Assembly (NCBI GenBank): GCA_028290305.1
Contig: JAQGKC010000013.1
Span: 1 to 64,000 of the forward strand
Direction: 5' to 3'
DNA from: Bradyrhizobium sp.
Lineage (GTDB): Bacteria > Pseudomonadota > Alphaproteobacteria > Rhizobiales > Xanthobacteraceae
Length of the DNA stretch: 64,000 bases
The stretch's first letter is position 1; every line of letters begins with the position of its first letter. The notes beneath the pieces are model-generated. The model saw only the letters and a program-made list of their open reading frames with translations, searched no databases and was not told where the DNA came from. Shown in pieces: positions 51,741 through 61,000 of the stretch. Made by a program: the position numbers and the translations under genes.

Positions 51741-53420
51741 CTACAGTTCTGCCGACAGCGCCTGCGCGGTGCGATTTTCACCGCTTTCGGTTTTTTCAGC
51801 GGATGCGCTGAAACTTTCGCCTCGCACGATATCGATCAAACCGCTGGGGTCATCGGGAAGCCGGTCGGAACGCCAGCAGACAAAGCCGTCAGGCCTTACC
51901 AGAATGAGGCTGTCGATATAGGCATCCCTTACCGCACGATCGGTAAGTTCGACGGTCTTGAACGGCATCTTGCGTCGCTTTGCTGCCTCCGCGAGCAGCG
52001 AGACATCCAGCGACGGATCTAGTTTCAGGAGAACATATTCCCGGCCGAACAGATCCAGCGTCGAAACATCCGGCGCCAGCCAAATGTGCGGCGCGCGCGA
52101 ACCAGGCCGCGCCGTCGGCATGTACGTCATCGGAGGATCATTCGGCGTCGGCGTCCCATCCGGACATATGATGGGCGAGCGGTCGTAGCGATACCCCAGA
52201 TGGATATTCAGCGTGAACCACTCATGCTTCATGATTTGTGTGTAGAAATCGCCGAATTCCTTTCGCGCAACATCGCCCGCTGCGCTCTTCTCGAACACCA
52301 GCGGCGAGAGTTTTTGTCGCGACGAGAGCATGCGCCGAAGATTGGCGCTGGCTTCCTCGACGTTGCGCAATGCAACCGGGCGGCGTTCCGGTCCGTAGGA
52401 TTCAAGCAGCCGCTGCCCTCCCCAGCCCTGCACCATCGCGGCGAGCTTCCAGCCGAGATCGACGGCATCCTGCATGCCGGTGTTCATGCCGAAAGCGCCG
52501 GTCGGAGAATTGAGATGCGCCGCATCGCCCGTCAGAAAGACGCGTTTGGTTCCGTAGGAATCCGCAACCATCTCCCTGCGAACCCAGGGCACGATCGAAA
52601 GCACGTCAAACGCAAAATCCTTCCCCATGGCGCGGACGATCGATGCCCGAACTTCGGCCTCCGAGAGCGTGCGTTTTGTTTCGTCGCCGATAATGGAAAA
52701 CCTGAACCGGTCGTAACCGTCGATGGCCACCAGCGTGCACCATGTCCCTTCAGGCCCGATGAAGATGAACCGGTAGCCCTTTTTCTTGTCGTGCAACCGC
52801 CAGAAACCGGGGCACCGGAAAATGACGTTGGTTGTATAGGTAAGCGCGGCGTTGCCGGTCATCGCGATGCCCAGCCCCTGCCGGACGGTACTGCCGCCGC
52901 CGTCCGCCCCGACAAGGAAGTCGGCTTCGATGGTCTCCTCTTCGCCGGCTTCGTTTTGCAGCGTGGCTTTCACGCCATCCGCGCCTTCGACGAAGCTCAG
53001 CAGCGTGGTTTGATAGCGCAAGGTTGCGGCCGGCATGGTCTCGACCCATTTCCGGAGAATGGGATCGAACATATCCTGCGGGCAGCGCTCCCGCCCGACC
53101 GGGCTCTGCGGCGGCGGCTTTGCGTCTCGCGGCGCCGGAAAAACTTCCCGCCCGAACTCGTATCCGGTCAGGCTCTCGAGCCAGACATTGTCCTGCGGAT
53201 GATCGGGATTGTAAGGACAATTCTTGACTTGTTCGGCAATTCCCCAGCGGCGGCAGAACTCCATCGTGCGCGGCCCGATGAGATCCATCTTCGGCTGCGT
53301 GATCGAACCGTCTGTTTTCTCGATCAGCGTGCAAGCTACGCCGCGCCACGCCAGCTCGCCCGCGAGTGCAAGGCCGACCGGTCCCGCACCCACGATCAGT
53401 ACAGGGGTTCGGGCGCTCAC
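51741..53420 (-). CDS. FAD-dependent aromatic monooxygenase (PheA/TfdB/MhpA class)
   Basis: A 559-residue class A flavoprotein hydroxylase: GAGPVG (11-16), the FAD/NADPH DG motif 'EADFLVGADGGGS' and the GD motif 'RVFLTGDAAHLNSPTGAFGMNTGMQDA' region, followed by a thioredoxin-like C-terminal domain as in phenol/3-(3-hydroxyphenyl)propionate hydroxylases. GTG 53420 overlaps the FAH stop (GTGA). It ends the gentisate operon and may feed hydroxylated aromatics into it or act on a related substrate. Confidence 0.88.
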   Translation of the reverse strand: MSARTPVLIVGAGPVGLALAGELAWRGVACTLIEKTDGSITQPKMDLIGPRTMEFCRRWGIAEQVKNCPYNPDHPQDNVWLESLTGYEFGREVFPAPRDAKPPPQSPVGRERCPQDMFDPILRKWVETMPAATLRYQTTLLSFVEGADGVKATLQNEAGEEETIEADFLVGADGGGSTVRQGLGIAMTGNAALTYTTNVIFRCPGFWRLHDKKKGYRFIFIGPEGTWCTLVAIDGYDRFRFSIIGDETKRTLSEAEVRASIVRAMGKDFAFDVLSIVPWVRREMVADSYGTKRVFLTGDAAHLNSPTGAFGMNTGMQDAVDLGWKLAAMVQGWGGQRLLESYGPERRPVALRNVEEASANLRRMLSSRQKLSPLVFEKSAAGDVARKEFGDFYTQIMKHEWFTLNIHLGYRYDRSPIICPDGTPTPNDPPMTYMPTARPGSRAPHIWLAPDVSTLDLFGREYVLLKLDPSLDVSLLAEAAKRRKMPFKTVELTDRAVRDAYIDSLILVRPDGFVCWRSDRLPDDPSGLIDIVRGESFSASAEKTESGENRTAQALSAEL

Positions 53421-54286
53421 TGCAGCGGCTCCTTCTTGATGGCAAGGTTGTCTCCGCCCTTGCCTTGCACGACTGGAATCTGCATGCGTCCCACCCGGTC
53501 GATCTCGATCGTGACGACATCGCCGGCGTGGATCGGACCAACGCCAGCGGGTGTCCCCGTTGCGATGATGTCGCCTGGTTCGAGTGTCAAAACGGATGCC
53601 GCCATCGTGATCATGTTGGGAATGTCCACCAGCAAGTCTCTGGTGTTGGCGTCTTGCTTCAATACGTCATTGACCCACAGCTTCATGCCGAGATTGCTGG
53701 CATCGCCGACCTCGTCCTTGGTCACGATGACGGGACCGATCGGCGTGAACGTGTCGTAGGATTTCCGCATCACGCGTTCTTCGCTGCCGCGAACGGTGCA
53801 GTCGATCAGGCAGCAATAGCCGAATACATAATCGAGCGCGGAGGAGAGCTCGATCTGACGGCCCCTCTTGCCGATAATCAGGCCAAGTTCGCACTCGTGG
53901 TGAATTTCTCTGGTCGGCACGTCGGGCAGAACGATGGGGTCCCGCGGTCCGCTGATCGACGAATTCGCCTTCAGGAAAAACCCGTTGATGTTGGCACGGT
54001 TCTTCGAATTCATTTCATGGCCATGCGCCAGATAGTTGACGGGATAGGCCAATAGCTTGTGCGGCCACACCAATGGCGCATCCAGTAAAACGCTGCCGAT
54101 TGGAACGCCTTCTCCCTTCAGCGCCTGCTCCAGTTTGGGCCGAAGCGTTTCGAAATTGGCGATGAGCTGCACCATGCCGGTCGGCGGCCAGGCCTTCGGA
54201 TCTATCCCAATAGCATCCGTCGCGTCATAAACCTTGTCGCCATCAAGCAGACCAATGCGGCCGCCGTTGAATCTCAGTAACTTCAT
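53417..54286 (-). CDS. FAH-family hydrolase, probably acyl-pyruvate hydrolase
   Basis: A 289-residue FAH protein: 'GFFLKANSSISGP', metal ligands in 'HHECELGLIIGK', 'GYCCLIDCTVRGSEE', and C-terminal 'IIATGTPAGVGPIHAGD'. In gentisate operons this enzyme hydrolyses maleyl- or fumaryl-pyruvate to the dicarboxylate and pyruvate. No maleylpyruvate isomerase is seen nearby, so direct maleylpyruvate hydrolysis is possible. ATG 54286. Confidence 0.88.
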   Translation of the reverse strand: MKLLRFNGGRIGLLDGDKVYDATDAIGIDPKAWPPTGMVQLIANFETLRPKLEQALKGEGVPIGSVLLDAPLVWPHKLLAYPVNYLAHGHEMNSKNRANINGFFLKANSSISGPRDPIVLPDVPTREIHHECELGLIIGKRGRQIELSSALDYVFGYCCLIDCTVRGSEERVMRKSYDTFTPIGPVIVTKDEVGDASNLGMKLWVNDVLKQDANTRDLLVDIPNMITMAASVLTLEPGDIIATGTPAGVGPIHAGDVVTIEIDRVGRMQIPVVQGKGGDNLAIKKEPLQ

Positions 54287-54331
54287 CTGGTCTTTTCCCG
54301 TAGTCGTTTCGGATTTTTCGATTTCGGCAGG

Positions 54332-55702
54332 TCACCGGCTTATCAGGGATGGATCGGCGGGCACGGCCTTCACCGAAATTTCTTCATCGCGCCGCATCCG
54401 CGGAACGATCAGGACACACAGCGCACTCAGCGCGACGCAGCTCGCAACAAAGACCAGACCGCTGACGAATGTCCCGGTGAAGTCCTTCAACCAACCGACG
54501 GTAACCGGCCCGATGGTGGTCCCGATCATTCCGATGGTGTTGACCATGGCTATTCCCACCGGTCTCGCCAGAGGAGACAGGAATGTGGCGGGAAGCGTCC
54601 AGAAAATGCCCTGCGCGGCAAACGTTCCGACCGAACAGAAAATCAAACCGACAAGTCTGAGCGCCGGATCGGAAAGAAAGGCCACACAGAGCCAGCCGAT
54701 CGCTGCTAGCCCCATCGGAAGCATGACGTGCCACCGGCGCTCCTGCCGGCGATCCGAACTGGCGCTCCATAGCGGCATGATCAGAATGGCGGCGAGCGAT
54801 GGCAGAGCCGCGATCAGGCCGATCGTTGCGTAACTGCCGTTGGAGACGAATGCCCGAACGATTTGCGGCACCCATGTCGAGTTTGTCACGAGCGAGACGA
54901 CCAGGCCAAGATATGTCAGCGCAAGCAGCAGAACGGGAGCGCTGAACAGCTCGCCCAGAATTCCGCTCGTCGGGGCTGCGGCCCGCTCATTTCGCGAAGC
55001 CACCTCGCTTTTCGCCAGCGCGTTCCGCAAAACGGTTTTTTCCCTGGCGGTCAGCCAGTTCGCCTCTTCCGGCCGATTGCTCAGGTAGAAAAACGCGACC
55101 ACGCCGAGGATGACGGCGGGCAAGCCCTCCAGCAGGAACAGCCAGCGCCATCCCGCGAGGCCGAGGAAACCGTGCATATCCAGGATCAGGCCCGATACGC
55201 TGGAGCCGAACATGATGGTGATCGGCTGCGCCATGATGAACAGCGCCGTCGCACGCGCGCGGTAGGCCGACGGAAACCAGTACGTCAGATAGAGAAGCAC
55301 GCCCGGCATAAAGCCGGCTTCGGCGAGCCCGGTCAGCGCGCGCAATGCGTACAGACTGTAGGGGCCGACGGCAAATACGGTCGCGGCCGAGGCCAGCCCC
55401 CATGTGATCATGATGCGCGGGATCCAGATTCGCGCGCCGAACCGCGGCATCATCATGTTGCTGGGAATCTCGGCCAGCACATACGCGATATAAAAGATGC
55501 TGCCGGCAAGGCCGTACATGGTCGCGGTCAGGCCGAGATCCTTGTTCATCGCCAGCGCGGCGAAGCTGATATTGATCCTGTCCAGATAGGAACAGATGAA
55601 CAGCAGCACGAGAAACCAGCTCAGCCGGCGATAGACCTTGCGGGCCACCGCCGTTTCTTCCGCCGCCGAATCGGCCGAGTGGAGCGCTTCGTTTCCTAGC
55701 AT
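54332..55702 (-). CDS. MFS transporter, anion:cation symporter (ACS) type
   Basis: A protein of about 456 residues and twelve helices with 'YLDRINISFAALAMNKDLGL' (start of helix 1) and 'GLAEAGFMPGVLLYLTYWFP', both characteristic of the ACS family (phthalate, 4-hydroxyphenylacetate, tartrate carriers). ATG 55702 with GAGGGG about 12 nt upstream. Inside the gentisate operon it probably imports a hydroxybenzoate. Confidence 0.9.
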   Translation of the reverse strand: MLGNEALHSADSAAEETAVARKVYRRLSWFLVLLFICSYLDRINISFAALAMNKDLGLTATMYGLAGSIFYIAYVLAEIPSNMMMPRFGARIWIPRIMITWGLASAATVFAVGPYSLYALRALTGLAEAGFMPGVLLYLTYWFPSAYRARATALFIMAQPITIMFGSSVSGLILDMHGFLGLAGWRWLFLLEGLPAVILGVVAFFYLSNRPEEANWLTAREKTVLRNALAKSEVASRNERAAAPTSGILGELFSAPVLLLALTYLGLVVSLVTNSTWVPQIVRAFVSNGSYATIGLIAALPSLAAILIMPLWSASSDRRQERRWHVMLPMGLAAIGWLCVAFLSDPALRLVGLIFCSVGTFAAQGIFWTLPATFLSPLARPVGIAMVNTIGMIGTTIGPVTVGWLKDFTGTFVSGLVFVASCVALSALCVLIVPRMRRDEEISVKAVPADPSLISR

Positions 55703-55862
55703 CACTATGCTTCCCCTCGTGCCGCTCTTCGTCGGCATAAAAGTCCTTCGCAATATCGGGGGCTATCGGAACAGCCCGGAACATTCGAAGGCACGGTGCG
55801 GATTAGAAAGTCGGGACAAGCAGCCGGAATGACCTTTCAGGGTGCCGTCCATTCCCCGGATT

Positions 55863-56828
55863 TCAGGTGAAGGCCCGAAGCCAGCGAAACTTCTGCAACA
55901 CCGGCTCGTCGGTCACGCGAAGCAGATGCGCGTTCGATTTGGCCTCATGGACGTGCTTGCGCCAACCCGGGGCGACGAACACGTCGCCTCGCTGCCAGGC
56001 GAACGACTGGTCGTCGATCGTCGTTACGCCCTCGCCCTCGATCACGGCATAGATATTGTTGGCGGTCGATTGTACCGGCGCCGACCGGTCACCACGCTTG
56101 AGGCGACGGACGAACAAGGCGATGGTGTCGAGCGCGGGATTGCCGAGCTCGACTTCCAGGGTGCCATCCTGCGCGGGTTTGGCGGCGTCGAGCCGGCCCT
56201 GCGTTTCGGCATAGGCAAACCGCATCGGCGAATTCCCGTCGACGTCGTCGGTCTTCTCGATTCCGTCGGGAAAATGCTCGAGGAACATCGGTTCGAGGAG
56301 CTGGACCAGCGGCGCATCGAGAAAGTCGATCCAGTAAGCATTCTGGTCGCTGTCATTGGCGTGACCATGCCAGAGCCAGTTCGGCGTCAGCAGGACATCA
56401 CCCGGCAGCATCGGTATCTTCTTGCCTTGCACGATGGTGTAGGTTTCCGGCGCGGCGTCGACGACGAGACGAAGTGCATTGGGCGTGTGCCGGTGGCTGC
56501 GAGCGGTTTCATGCGGCCGCACCATTTGATACGCCGCGACCAGCGTCCGCGCGGTCCCATAGGTGTTGCCAGGAATGGGATTGGCCAGGATCAGATTGCG
56601 GCGCTCGGCCAGTTCGGTGCTGATCAACGGACCTGCGGCATCCAGCGCGGCCTTCGCGACCGTGTAGGACCAGTGCGCCGGGTTGAAAGTCTTGCGCGGC
56701 GCGGGCCACAGCGACGGCTCCGGCTTGTTCCAGCCCGGCCCCATCCCGACATTCGACAAAACCGAATAAACGTCGGAGAGTTGTTTTGCGTCTGAGAGTT
56801 TTGCGACGGCTTTGGCGACATCAATCAT
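55863..56828 (-). CDS. Gentisate 1,2-dioxygenase-like bicupin
   Basis: A 321-residue bicupin with iron ligands His112 and His114 (SHRHTPNALR) and His154 (NWLWHGHAND), the gentisate dioxygenase pattern; the second cupin (about 245-310) is less complete, as usual. It cleaves gentisate between C1 and C2 to maleylpyruvate. ATG 56828 has AAGGAGG 5 nt upstream. It is flanked by a hydroxylase that can make gentisate and, after the transporter, an FAH hydrolase. 1-hydroxy-2-naphthoate or salicylate dioxygenases are related alternatives. Confidence 0.88.
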   Translation of the reverse strand: MIDVAKAVAKLSDAKQLSDVYSVLSNVGMGPGWNKPEPSLWPAPRKTFNPAHWSYTVAKAALDAAGPLISTELAERRNLILANPIPGNTYGTARTLVAAYQMVRPHETARSHRHTPNALRLVVDAAPETYTIVQGKKIPMLPGDVLLTPNWLWHGHANDSDQNAYWIDFLDAPLVQLLEPMFLEHFPDGIEKTDDVDGNSPMRFAYAETQGRLDAAKPAQDGTLEVELGNPALDTIALFVRRLKRGDRSAPVQSTANNIYAVIEGEGVTTIDDQSFAWQRGDVFVAPGWRKHVHEAKSNAHLLRVTDEPVLQKFRWLRAFT

Positions 56829-56975
56829 TGGGCCTCCTTGAATTGTGCAATCTTATCCGGCGCGCGCCACGTGGCAGATCGTGCAGGCCTGACTTCGCAT
56901 CCGCGGCATCACCGAAAAACCAGTGAGGCAAATCGCGGCCGGATTTCCTAAACCTCGGCATCCAAGCGCGCGTAG

Positions 56976-58175
56976 CTACGCCGCCTTCATCGTCAAGTTT
57001 TCCTGGGCGGTCACATCGTGACCGTAGATCCACTCGATCTGATAGGTGTGTTCATTCGGACGCAGCCATTTCCTGACCCGATAACGCAAGTCGCGGCTCA
57101 GCCGCGCCAGCGGCGATGTCAGATGGTTGGTCTTCGACCGCTCACGCGCCGTGAGTTGAACGCGCGAGGTGCGCGGCAGCCTGATCTGCTCGTACTGCTT
57201 CAGCGCGAGTTGCGGGTTCGACCGGTGCATGTCGAGAAGCGCCGCGATCACGTAACCGTCTTCGACCGCCATCGCAGCGCCCTGCGCCAGATAAGGCAGC
57301 ATCGGGTGAGCCGCATCGCCGAGCAACGTCACCCTGCCCTTGGTCCACGCATTCAGCGGGTCGCGGTCGAGCAGCGCCCATTTGTAGCAGGTCTCGGTGC
57401 GGGCAAAGAGCGCCGCCAGGGTCGGATGCCAGCCGTCATAGGCGCGGCTGACTTCCTTCCAGTCGGTCTGCACGCGCCAGGATTCCTCGTTCCAGTCGGA
57501 CTCGAAATGGGCAATCCAGTTCACCATTTCGCCGCGCCGCACGAAGTAGGTCACCACCGTGCCATTGGGCCCGAAATAGGCGTTCATGTCGGGTGAAACC
57601 AAATCCTTCGGAATAGCATCCGCCGGGACAAGGCCGCGCCAGCAGATGTTTCCGGTAGCGCGGGGATTGGCTGCGCCGAACAGGCCGGTGCGGACCACGG
57701 AGTGGATGCCGTCCGCGCCGATGACGACGTCGCTCGTGACCTGACGTCCGTCTTCGAAGGTCAGCGTTGCCTCGGTTTCGGATTGCGAAACATTTACCAG
57801 CTTCGCATTCAGGTGAATGCAGTCGGGCGGCAGCGCGCGAACGAGAACACCATGAAAGTCGGCTCGGTGGGCGCCGTAATATCCCGCCCCGTACTGATGA
57901 TTGTATATCCCGCGCATTTGCGTCGCGGAGATGAGATTGCCGTTGTTCCAGCTGCGAACCACGTGCCGATCTGGTTCGAAAGCAATCGAGATGACTTCTT
58001 TCTCCAGCCCGAGCGCCTGGAAGACGCGCATCGCATTGGGACCGAGCTGAATTCCAGCGCCGACCTCGCCGAGTTGCCCGGCCTGCTCATAGACATCGAC
58101 GGTGAAGCCGCGCTGCCGGAGTGCGATCGCTGCGGTCAATCCACCAAGCCCGGCGCCCACAATAGCCACACGCAT
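56976..58175 (-). CDS. FAD-dependent hydroxybenzoate monooxygenase (3-hydroxybenzoate 6-hydroxylase-like)
   Basis: A 399-residue class A flavin monooxygenase: GAGLGG (7-12), 'GQLGEVGAGIQLGPNAMRVFQALGL', DG motif 'VVIGADGIHS' and GD motif 'LLGDAAHPMLPYLAQGAAMA'. It resembles salicylate 1- and 3-hydroxybenzoate 6-hydroxylases; the adjacent gentisate dioxygenase favours the latter, which makes gentisate. ATG 58175, first gene of the operon, 88 nt after the IclR stop. Confidence 0.9.
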   Translation of the reverse strand: MRVAIVGAGLGGLTAAIALRQRGFTVDVYEQAGQLGEVGAGIQLGPNAMRVFQALGLEKEVISIAFEPDRHVVRSWNNGNLISATQMRGIYNHQYGAGYYGAHRADFHGVLVRALPPDCIHLNAKLVNVSQSETEATLTFEDGRQVTSDVVIGADGIHSVVRTGLFGAANPRATGNICWRGLVPADAIPKDLVSPDMNAYFGPNGTVVTYFVRRGEMVNWIAHFESDWNEESWRVQTDWKEVSRAYDGWHPTLAALFARTETCYKWALLDRDPLNAWTKGRVTLLGDAAHPMLPYLAQGAAMAVEDGYVIAALLDMHRSNPQLALKQYEQIRLPRTSRVQLTARERSKTNHLTSPLARLSRDLRYRVRKWLRPNEHTYQIEWIYGHDVTAQENLTMKAA

Positions 58176-58227
58176 CAGCCTCTCCCGTATTAAGCGGCTC
58201 CTTCATGACGGCCGCCTTGTCGGTCGA

Positions 58228-58255
58228 GATGTAACAGCATTTCGCTATCGGTCAA
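58228..58255 (-). promoter_or_regulatory. Candidate promoter of gentisate operon
   Basis: Minus strand TTGACC (58255-58250), 16-nt spacer, TACATC (58233-58228), 53 nt before the hydroxylase start. TTCACTATTG lies just upstream (58260-58269, plus-strand reading) and recurs at 59096-59105 in the IclR promoter region. Confidence 0.45.
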
Positions 58256-58263
58256 CTCATTCA

Positions 58264-59088
58264 CTATTGTTTAATAAACGAGGGTGTTTGACCCAACCGC
58301 TTCGAAAGATCCTCCAACACGGCCCGAAACTTGACGGCTGTTTCGCCCTGATAGGAGAGATCGATGTCGCCGGTCGGGCCCAGCAGCGTCATCGCGTAGG
58401 CAATGCCGGCGCGATTGAAGATCGGCCCGGAGAGCGCGCTGATGCCCTGGCGTTTTTCCTGGTCCGCCCGCGCCAGGCCATGCATCCGCACCGCGGAAAT
58501 CCGCTCTTCATAATAGTCACGCAGATCCTCGATCGATTTTCGGGATTGCTCGGCCAGCGTCTCGAGCTCGCTCGTCATGAGCGCTTGCGTCTGGGTCCGC
58601 GGCAGATAGCAGGCCCACACTCTGCCGGTGGCGCTCGACAACAGCGGAAGCACCGCCCCGTCCCGGACCCGGATCGCGATCTCGGTCAGGCCGTGCTTCC
58701 AGCGGGCAATCATCGGACCGCTGGCGCCCCATACGCTGAAATGCGCGTCGCGGCCGAGTTGTTCGGTGACGCGAACAAGGCCGTCCCAGAGAACGTCCAT
58801 CTCGTCGATCCGGCCCAGCGCGGACAGTCCAAGCTCCAGACAAAACGGGCCCAGATCGTACCGCCCGTTCTGGGGATTCTGCCGCAGCAATCCGGTCTCG
58901 ACGAAACTGACGAGATACCGGAACGCCTTGCTGGGCGCCATTCCGGTCCGCGACGAAATGTCCTTGAGCTGCAGCGGCGTCGGCGACTCCCGGACCGCAC
59001 GCAGGATTTTCGCACCTATTTCAATCGATTGAATGCCGCGCCGGGGTGCGGTGCCGTGATTGCTTTTCGAGATCTGGCTCTTCATCAT
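58264..59088 (-). CDS. IclR-family regulator
   Basis: A 274-residue IclR protein: winged helix about 17-80 ('LKDISSRTGMAPSKAFRYLVSFVETGLL') and an IclR effector domain to the C-terminus ('RIDEMDVLWDGLVRVTEQLGRDAHFSVWG', 'SATGRVWACYLP', 'GISALSGPIFNRAG'). ATG 59088 (or 59085). It lies upstream of the gentisate operon and divergent to the ABC importer, so it may control both in response to an aromatic acid. Confidence 0.9.
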   Translation of the reverse strand: MMKSQISKSNHGTAPRRGIQSIEIGAKILRAVRESPTPLQLKDISSRTGMAPSKAFRYLVSFVETGLLRQNPQNGRYDLGPFCLELGLSALGRIDEMDVLWDGLVRVTEQLGRDAHFSVWGASGPMIARWKHGLTEIAIRVRDGAVLPLLSSATGRVWACYLPRTQTQALMTSELETLAEQSRKSIEDLRDYYEERISAVRMHGLARADQEKRQGISALSGPIFNRAGIAYAMTLLGPTGDIDLSYQGETAVKFRAVLEDLSKRLGQTPSFIKQ

Positions 59089-59197
59089 CGCGTCTTTCAC
59101 TATTGCGGTATCTGTTTTACCATTGCGCAAGGTGAGATGTCGAATTAAGTTCGTCCGAAAGCCAAGCGATATGGCTCGCGGAGAGGAAATACACCCG
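59089..59197. promoter_or_regulatory. Divergent IclR/ABC importer control region
   Basis: A 109-nt region with TTCACTATTG (59096-59105, shared with the gentisate promoter) and nested inverted motifs TTGCG/CGCAA and GGTA/TACC between 59102 and 59131. These are candidate IclR sites. No strong -35/-10 pair is seen. Confidence 0.4.
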
Positions 59198-60184
59198 ATG
59201 AATCTGCTTCGTTTGTTCTGGTTGGGGGTCGGCTTCAGTGCCGTGGCGATGAATGCCCATGCCGAGACCATTTCGGTATCGGCGACCAAGTCGCTCGCTT
59301 CAGCCGCGATTTTCGTCGCCGACGATCGGGGATTCTTTCGTGACGAGGGCATCACGCTCGACTTCAAATATTTCAATGCCGCCCAGCCGGTCGCCGTAGC
59401 TGTCGCGTCAGGCGATGCCCAGTTCGGCATCACCGGCCTCAGCGCGGGCTTTTACAACATGGCCGGAAAGCAATCGCTGAAGATCGTCGCGGCTGGCGCG
59501 CGTGAAGAGCCCGGACATTCGACCGGCGCCTATGTGGTGTCGAAGGAAGCCTATGAGAAGGGAATCAAGTCCGTCAAAGACCTCAAGGGCGCAAGGTTCG
59601 GTCTGACGACGGTCGGGTCGCCGTACCATTACTCTCTCCTTTTGGCTTCGCAGAAATACGGATTCGATATTGCGGGCATGAAGCTGGTGCCGCTTCAGAC
59701 ATTCAGCAACGTGCTCGCAGCGATCAAGGGCAAGCAGATCGATGCCGGGCTGTTGAACGCTTACATTGCCTTGCCGGCGGAGAAGAGCGGCGACGTCAAG
59801 ATCATTGGCTGGGTGGGAGACGAAACGCCCTGGCAATTGGGCGCGGTATTCACCACCGGTGATACCGCGGCCAAGCATCGCGAGCTCATCGAACGCTTCG
59901 TGAGAGCCTACAAGAAAGGCGCCGCGCTGTATCACGATGCGATCTTCGCCGAAACCTCCCCGGAAGCATCCCAGAAAGACGCTATCATACAGACGCTGAG
60001 CAAATATTCCGGTCTGAGCCCCGACGAGGTTCTCGAAAGCCTGAACTTCATCGACAGAAAGGCTGAGCTGGATGTCGACGACATCAGCCATCAGATCGAG
60101 ACCTGGAAGCAGCAGAACAAGGTCGGCGCGGACGTCACGGCAAACGGGATTATTGATGCGGAGTTCGTGACCGCGCGCCCTTGA
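59198..60184 (+). CDS. NMT1/TauA-type ABC transporter substrate-binding protein
   Basis: A 328-residue periplasmic protein with a signal peptide (about 1-23, ending HA-ET) and the NMT1/SsuA pattern 'SATKSLASAAIFVADDRGFFRDEGITLDFKYFN', 'VASGDAQFGITGLSAGF', 'KDLKGARFGLTTVGSPYHYSLLLA'. ATG 59198 with GAGAGGAAAT upstream; ATG 59171 would add nine residues. It is first of three importer genes. Members bind sulfonates, thiamine precursors or aromatic acids; the context suggests an aromatic or related acid. Confidence 0.88.
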   Translation: MNLLRLFWLGVGFSAVAMNAHAETISVSATKSLASAAIFVADDRGFFRDEGITLDFKYFNAAQPVAVAVASGDAQFGITGLSAGFYNMAGKQSLKIVAAGAREEPGHSTGAYVVSKEAYEKGIKSVKDLKGARFGLTTVGSPYHYSLLLASQKYGFDIAGMKLVPLQTFSNVLAAIKGKQIDAGLLNAYIALPAEKSGDVKIIGWVGDETPWQLGAVFTTGDTAAKHRELIERFVRAYKKGAALYHDAIFAETSPEASQKDAIIQTLSKYSGLSPDEVLESLNFIDRKAELDVDDISHQIETWKQQNKVGADVTANGIIDAEFVTARP

Positions 60185-60223
60185 ATGTAACACCCGCCAA
60201 ACATCCGACACGGACAGCTCCCC

Positions 60224-61000
60224 ATGCAGGTCGTCATCGACGACGTGAGCCACGGCTACTCGCAGCTCAACGTCCTACAAAACATAAGCTTCAAGGTCGC
60301 GAGCGGTGAGACCGTGGCCATTGTCGGACCATCGGGGTGCGGGAAGTCCACCCTGATCGGCATCGTCGGCGGGCTTATCAAGCCCATGTCGGGACGGGTT
60401 GTCGTCACCGGCAACATCCAAAAGTCGTTCAATCCGTTTACATTCGTTTTTCAGGATTTTGCACTGCTCCCCTGGCGGACGGTCGAGGGAAACGTCGGGC
60501 TGGTCCTGGAAGATCACGGGCTGACGCCGGCTGAAATTCGCGAAAAGGTCGATGATTGCCTGGCGCGAACCGGCCTGCTGGATTTCAAGAAGGCGCTTCC
60601 GAAGCAGCTTTCAGGCGGCATGCGGCAAAGAGTCGGAATCGCCAGGGCTCTCGCCGTCGATCCGGCCGTTCTGCTGATGGACGAACCCTTGTCGGCGCTC
60701 GATGCGCAGACCCGTGAATTGCTGATGGAGGATTTTCTTAAAATATACGATCAGCAGCAAACCGCGACGCTGCACGTCACGCACAATCTGGATGAAGCCT
60801 TGATTCTGGCGGACAGGGTCGTCGCGCTGTCGCGCCGGCCCGGACGAATTATCGAAGAATTGCAGGTCCCCATTCCCCGGGCCGACCGCCGCAAGCCGAT
60901 AGCCGCCGAACCAATGGCGCAACTTCATCAGCGACTGTGGGACAACATCCGTAACGAGGCTCAACTGGCTGACAGGGAGCTGGCAGATGAGCATAGCTGA
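60224..61000 (+). CDS. SsuB/TauB-type ABC ATPase
   Basis: A 258-residue ATPase: GPSGCGKST (35-43), 'LSGGMRQRVGIARAL', 'LLMDEPLSALDAQTRE', switch His in 'LHVTHNLDEAL', and the SsuB-type 'FVFQDFALLPWRTV'. The ATG lies 39 nt after the binding-protein stop and its end overlaps the permease start by 14 nt. Confidence 0.93.
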   Translation: MQVVIDDVSHGYSQLNVLQNISFKVASGETVAIVGPSGCGKSTLIGIVGGLIKPMSGRVVVTGNIQKSFNPFTFVFQDFALLPWRTVEGNVGLVLEDHGLTPAEIREKVDDCLARTGLLDFKKALPKQLSGGMRQRVGIARALAVDPAVLLMDEPLSALDAQTRELLMEDFLKIYDQQQTATLHVTHNLDEALILADRVVALSRRPGRIIEELQVPIPRADRRKPIAAEPMAQLHQRLWDNIRNEAQLADRELADEHS

